Source of the DNA: Clostridia bacterium
Lineage (GTDB): Bacteria > Bacillota > Clostridia > RUG12999
DNA: 8,314 nucleotides
Direction of reading: 5' to 3'
Assembly (NCBI GenBank): GCA_017502065.1
Contig: JAFVVU010000100.1
Span: 1 to 8,314 of the forward strand
Part shown: positions 5,147-8,314 of the stretch, piece by piece
Layout: the number at the start of each line of letters is the position of its first letter
Numbering within the stretch: position 1 is the stretch's first letter
Translations under genes and position numbers: made by a program
The notes under the pieces: generated by a model
Told to the model about the DNA's origin: nothing
The model's database searches: none
The model's input: only the letters and a program-made list of their open reading frames with translations

Positions 5147-5997
5147 TGTTCCATTTCAAACAGCTTCAGTATTTCTTCGTGCGCTCTTTCGACTGTGTAT
5201 ATGTCGTCCGGAAGGTCATATCCCCTTCTTCTGAGCTCATCAGTAAGGCGTTTTATCTGCGGAACGTCAAGATTTATTTCCTTTAAGGACTCGCCCTTTT
5301 TGAAAATATCATGAACAGATCCTTCTGCCGCAATTTTTCCTTCTTTCATTACGATAACACGTTTTGCCATTCGCGCAATGTCTTCCATACTGTGCGAAAC
5401 AAGCACGATTGACATATTTTTTTCTTTATGCATATATTCAATTCTTGAAAGAATTTCGTTTCTGCCGTGGGGGTCAAGACCTGCGGCAGGCTCATCAAGA
5501 ATAAGAACCTCGGGCTGCATTGCCAGAACGCCTGCAATTGCCACGCGGCGCTTTTGTCCGCCCGACAGCTCAAACGGCGATTTTTCGGCAAGAGAATGGT
5601 CAAGTCCCACAAGATTCATTGCCTCACGTGCCCTTTCTTCCGCCTCTTCGTCCGAAAGACCCATGTTTTTCGGGCCGAACATAATGTCCTTTTTGACGGT
5701 TTCTTCAAAAAGCTGATATTCGGGGTACTGGAACACTATTCCCACTTTAAACCTAAGCTCATGAAGCTTGACTTCCTTATCCGAAATGTCAACTCCGTCA
5801 ACAAAAATTTTGCCGCTCCACGGTTTTATAAGCCCGTTAAGGTGCTGGATAAGCGTTGATTTTCCGCTTCCCGTATGCCCGATAAGACCGACAAATTCGC
5901 CTTTTTTTATTTCAAAGCTTACATCGTCAACGGCAATATGTTCAAACGGTGTGCCCGGCATATATTTATATACAAGATTTTCAACCTTAATATGCAA
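5134..5997 (-). CDS. ecfA2: ECF transporter ATPase subunit EcfA2
   Basis: This is one of the two ABC ATPases that power ECF-type vitamin and micronutrient uptake, working as a heterodimer with EcfA1 under EcfT. The 287-residue product contains Walker A GHTGSGKST (40-48), Q-loop glutamine Q90, ABC signature LSGGQ (144-148), Walker B VLILDEP (164-170) and the switch histidine H202. The helical C-terminal region typical of EcfA proteins follows (about 225-287), with NLDVPQIKRL (242-251). The start is TTG (complement of 5995-5997); AGGAG (complement of 6008-6012) lies 10 nt upstream and no ATG or GTG fits better. The protein N-terminus aligns with the usual family start. The last codons (HHKV) and TAA lie in the terminal repeat of the downstream element. 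Calling it A2 rather than A1 rests on gene order and the PGTPFEH segment near the N-terminus. Confidence 0.93.
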   Translation of the reverse strand: MHIKVENLVYKYMPGTPFEHIAVDDVSFEIKKGEFVGLIGHTGSGKSTLIQHLNGLIKPWSGKIFVDGVDISDKEVKLHELRFKVGIVFQYPEYQLFEETVKKDIMFGPKNMGLSDEEAEERAREAMNLVGLDHSLAEKSPFELSGGQKRRVAIAGVLAMQPEVLILDEPAAGLDPHGRNEILSRIEYMHKEKNMSIVLVSHSMEDIARMAKRVIVMKEGKIAAEGSVHDIFKKGESLKEINLDVPQIKRLTDELRRRGYDLPDDIYTVERAHEEILKLFEMEHHKV

Positions 5998-6015
5998 AAT
6001 TTTACATCTCCTATT

Positions 6016-6070
6016 GTAGGGGGCATTCGTGAATGCCCCGATTTACGGGCGGTTCGTGAACCGCCCCTAC
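6016..6070. repeat. Double-hairpin GTAGGGG...CCCCTAC repeat
   Basis: Two perfect 9-bp inverted repeats lie side by side: GGGGCATTC/GAATGCCCC (6020-6039) and GGGCGGTTC/GAACCGCCC (6047-6066). Each has GT at the centre and they are joined by GATTTAC. The outer ends GTAGGGG (6016-6022) and CCCCTAC (6064-6070) are also complementary. It fills most of the 82-nt gap between ecfA1 and ecfA2 and is far richer in G+C than the flanking gaps. It ends just before the ecfA2 ribosome binding site. From memory, similar GC-rich palindromes occur between genes in many clostridial genomes; copy number here cannot be checked. Confidence 0.8.
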
Positions 6071-6079
6071 GGTTTACAT

Positions 6080-6913
6080 TCATTTCTCCTCAAGCGCTCT
6101 TACAATTTCATCCGCACACGCCTTTTCATCCAGCAGATTATGATGCACGTTTATTCCCGAACCGCGCAGGCGATACATAAGGTCTGTTACCTGCGGCACG
6201 TCAAGACCGACATCTTTTAAAAGAGCAACGTTTGCAAACGCCATTTCAGGCGTATCATCAACAATTACTTTTCCTTTTTCCATAACCACAACGCGGTCAG
6301 CTTTTGCGGCTTCTTCCATATAATGAGTTATTAAAATTACTGTTATTTTATGCTCGCGGTTAAGGAACTTTATTGTTTCCATAACCTCTTTTCTTCCTTT
6401 AGGGTCAAGCATTGCCGTTGGCTCGTCAAGAACGATATATTTCGGCATCATTGCAATTATTCCTGCAATGGAAATTCGCTGTTTCTGTCCGCCCGACAGG
6501 TTATGCGGTGCGGCGCCGCGATGTTTTTCCATATCAACGGCTTTAAGTGCAAAATCCACCCTTTTTCTTATTTCATCAGGTGCAATACCAAGGTTTTCAG
6601 GCCCGAACGCCACATCTTCTTCAACAACGGATGCAATTATCTGGTTGTCGGGGTTCTGGAACACCATTCCGACTTTCGACCGTATATCCCACAGATTTTT
6701 TTCATCCGATGTGTATATCCCGTCAATGCAGACACTGCCGCCAAGCGGCATAAGAACTGCATTAAGCTGTTTTGCAAAAGTGGATTTTCCGCTGCCGTTA
6801 TGTCCTAAAACGGCAACGAATTCGCCGTCTTTTATTGTTAAATTAATATCGTCAAGAACAAGCCCGAGTTTTTCCTCGTCATACCTGAACTTAAGATTTT
6901 TTGTTTCAATCAT
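6080..6913 (-). CDS. ecfA1: ECF transporter ATPase subunit EcfA1
   Basis: This is the partner ATPase to EcfA2 in the ECF importer module. The 277-residue product carries Walker A GHNGSGKST (37-45), Q-loop FQNPDNQI (85-92), ABC signature LSGGQ (139-143), Walker B YIVLDEP (159-165), D-loop AMLD (167-170) and switch histidine H197. The EcfA-type C-terminal segment includes DVGLDVPQVTDL (234-245). The start is ATG 6911-6913; an AAAGGTG stretch overlapping the end of the upstream methyltransferase gene serves as ribosome binding site. Only 5 nt separate the two genes, so they are probably co-transcribed. In many Firmicutes ecfA1 follows the large ribosomal-protein operon (rplQ). Here a methyltransferase and an acyltransferase lie upstream instead. 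Confidence 0.93.
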   Translation of the reverse strand: MIETKNLKFRYDEEKLGLVLDDINLTIKDGEFVAVLGHNGSGKSTFAKQLNAVLMPLGGSVCIDGIYTSDEKNLWDIRSKVGMVFQNPDNQIIASVVEEDVAFGPENLGIAPDEIRKRVDFALKAVDMEKHRGAAPHNLSGGQKQRISIAGIIAMMPKYIVLDEPTAMLDPKGRKEVMETIKFLNREHKITVILITHYMEEAAKADRVVVMEKGKVIVDDTPEMAFANVALLKDVGLDVPQVTDLMYRLRGSGINVHHNLLDEKACADEIVRALEEK

Positions 6914-6918
6914 TTATG

Positions 6919-7791
6919 TCACACCTTTTCCCAGCGGCCTGTTGAACCGCACGGAAGCACAAGATCGCTTCCCTCAATGGGAAGACCTATTTCATCGGCA
7001 GAAACACTGCCGCCGAATTTACGTTTTATTGTCATTTTCATTATGTTTGATACAACCGATGCAGAAAGCCCCGTTGTATATGAATTTACAACCACACAAA
7101 GAGCATCATCAGACAGAATTTCCATACATTTTTCGATAAGTCCGAAAAGCTCTTCCTCAAGCTTCCATACCTCGCCGCCGGGACCTCTGCCGTAGGACGG
7201 AGGGTCCATAATAATTACGTCATATTTACGCTCGCGGCGTTTTTCGCGTTCCACGAATTTAAGCACGTCATCCACGATAAAACGTATGTATTTATCTTCA
7301 AGTCCTGATGATACCACATTTTCCTTTGCCCACGCAACCATTCCTTTTGATGAATCTACGTGAACAACCTCTTTTGCACCTGCCGCCGCCGCTGAAATTG
7401 TTGCCGCGCCGGTATATGCAAACAGGTTAAGCACTTTTACGTCATCTCTTCCCGATTTCTTTATTTTTTCGGCAACATAATCCCAGTTGACCGCCTGTTC
7501 GGGAAAAAGTCCTGTATGCTTAAAGCCCATTGTTTTTATGTTGAACACAAGATTTCCGTATGATACAGTCCATCTTTCGGGAAGCTTTTTTCTGTATTCC
7601 CAGCTGCCGCCGCCGCTTTTACTTCTGTGATAAAATGCGTCGGCGGTTTTCCATATATCGGGTTTTTCAGCCGCCATCCATATTACCTGAGGGTCGGGGC
7701 GGCGCAGGGTATACTCTCCCCAGCTTTCTATTTTTTCGCCATCTTTTGTATCAAGAACTTTAAAATCCTGCCATTTATCTGCAATCCACAT
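6919..7791 (-). CDS. Class I SAM-dependent methyltransferase, RlmI-like
   Basis: The 290-residue product looks like a stand-alone methyltransferase of the family that includes the 23S rRNA cytosine C5 enzyme RlmI, without the N-terminal PUA domain. The N-terminal part (about 1-95) carries WGEYTLRRPDPQVIW (24-38) and the GFKHTGLFPEQAVNW segment (89-103). The Rossmann core has the SAM loop VLNLFAYTGAATI (120-132), the acidic VHVDSS (143-148) and the motif IV DPPSYGRGPGGE (196-207). The exact rRNA or other substrate cannot be told from sequence, so no symbol is given. ATG 7789-7791 is preceded by AAGGA about 9 nt upstream. It follows the acyltransferase gene after 18 nt and precedes ecfA1 by 5 nt, so it reads as part of the same operon. 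Confidence 0.85.
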   Translation of the reverse strand: MWIADKWQDFKVLDTKDGEKIESWGEYTLRRPDPQVIWMAAEKPDIWKTADAFYHRSKSGGGSWEYRKKLPERWTVSYGNLVFNIKTMGFKHTGLFPEQAVNWDYVAEKIKKSGRDDVKVLNLFAYTGAATISAAAAGAKEVVHVDSSKGMVAWAKENVVSSGLEDKYIRFIVDDVLKFVEREKRRERKYDVIIMDPPSYGRGPGGEVWKLEEELFGLIEKCMEILSDDALCVVVNSYTTGLSASVVSNIMKMTIKRKFGGSVSADEIGLPIEGSDLVLPCGSTGRWEKV

Positions 7792-7809
7792 ATGTTTTTT
7801 CCTTTTCGT

Positions 7810-8314
7810 TTATTTTTTGTCTGCCTTTTTTATAAGGCTGTCAATTCGCGTTATTTTGAAAATCAGTTTGCGGACATATTCCACCATAGCACACAAGACA
7901 AAAATGCCAATGGACACCCATAAAACCGAAAGAGTGGCATTTATTGGGGTTAGGCCGCCCGTCCACATGAACTTTTCTTCAATGAATTTCCACACGGCGT
8001 ACTGAGTATGCACAAGATATACGCCGAAAGTAAGCGGTGATACAAATTTTATAACCGCATTTGCGAGTTTGCCTGTTTTTATGTTTGCAAAGGCGAAAAA
8101 CAAAAATACGCCTGAGAGCACAACCGTAGGTGATGTGAAGGACATGAAATGTTCGAGCCAGAGCGGAGCCTGTGCTGCTTTTCCCTCAACCGATTTTATT
8201 GCAATTACGCCTGCCCATGTTATTACCGACATAAGCAGGAACAAAAGAAAATATTTAAGCGGTTTTTTGTTTTCTTCAATTCCGTATTTTTTAACGTATG
8301 CACCGTAGAAGTAC
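7810..8314 (-). CDS. Acyltransferase 3 family membrane protein (C-terminal part)
   Basis: The reading frame is open to the right edge of the window, so only the last 167 complete codons are present. The sequence starts within a span-flanking YFYGAYVKKYG segment followed by KKPLKYFLLFLLMSVITW. At least four hydrophobic segments follow, and the GVYLVHTQYAVW stretch is typical of the C-terminal spans of acyltransferase 3 family proteins, which move O-acyl groups onto sugars or other surface molecules. The end is basic (KITRIDSLIKKADKK), fitting a cytoplasmic tail. An internal TTG at 8242-8244 is not the true start, since in-frame coding continues upstream of it. The catalytic N-terminal region lies outside the window, so the substrate is unknown. 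Confidence 0.75.
   Translation of the reverse strand, partial: YFYGAYVKKYGIEENKKPLKYFLLFLLMSVITWAGVIAIKSVEGKAAQAPLWLEHFMSFTSPTVVLSGVFLFFAFANIKTGKLANAVIKFVSPLTFGVYLVHTQYAVWKFIEEKFMWTGGLTPINATLSVLWVSIGIFVLCAMVEYVRKLIFKITRIDSLIKKADKK

Noticed and set aside
6510..6519. 10-nt palindrome GCGGCGCCGC in ecfA1
   Set aside because: It encodes part of the conserved region just before the LSGGQ motif, is short, and has no loop or partner repeat.
6468..7139. 223-codon plus-strand open frame across ecfA1 and the methyltransferase
   Set aside because: It crosses two well-supported genes on the opposite strand, with low-complexity Ser/Pro-rich sequence and no recognisable domain.

Overview
The window looks like chromosomal DNA from a low-to-moderate G+C member of the Firmicutes, probably class Clostridia. 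The basis is the conserved ecfA1-ecfA2-ecfT-truA gene order, a YqhQ-type DUF1385 gene joined to prmC, strong AGGAGG-like ribosome binding sites, and GTG and TTG start codons. I cannot assign a genus from the sequence alone.

Layout. Positions 1-155 hold an array of tiny palindromes separated by a 9-nt repeat (AATTTAGCT or its complement). A plus-strand operon follows: lplA (lipoate-protein ligase), a YqhQ/DUF1385 membrane protein, and prmC (release-factor glutamine methyltransferase). It meets a minus-strand gene group tail to tail. The stop codons of prmC and truA overlap by 4 nt inside a stem-loop that can act as a terminator in both directions. Reading the minus strand from the right edge, the genes are: the C-terminal part of a membrane acyltransferase, a class I SAM-dependent methyltransferase of the RlmI-like type, ecfA1, ecfA2, ecfT and truA. 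EcfA1, EcfA2 and EcfT form the shared energy-coupling module of ECF vitamin and micronutrient importers. No substrate-binding S component is visible here, as expected for a group II ECF system whose S components lie elsewhere.

The coding content is ordinary; the gaps are not. Each of the three gaps in the ecfA1-ecfA2-ecfT-truA block holds a different palindromic repeat element. Between ecfA1 and ecfA2 is a 55-bp double hairpin. Between ecfA2 and ecfT is a roughly 236-bp structured element with imperfect terminal inverted repeats. Between ecfT and truA is a cassette in which two oppositely oriented arrays of short hairpins, separated by the heptamer AATTCAT, flank a truncated four-helix-bundle (S23/Avd-like) reading frame. 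In that cassette the repeats encode the start and stop of the small ORF and the last codons of ecfT. When all units are turned to the AATTCAT orientation, seven of the eight hairpin loops have the form G-N-A or G-N-N-A. This hairpin-array cassette, with its sister array at 9-155, is the best candidate for something undescribed. Its mechanism and function cannot be read from one locus.
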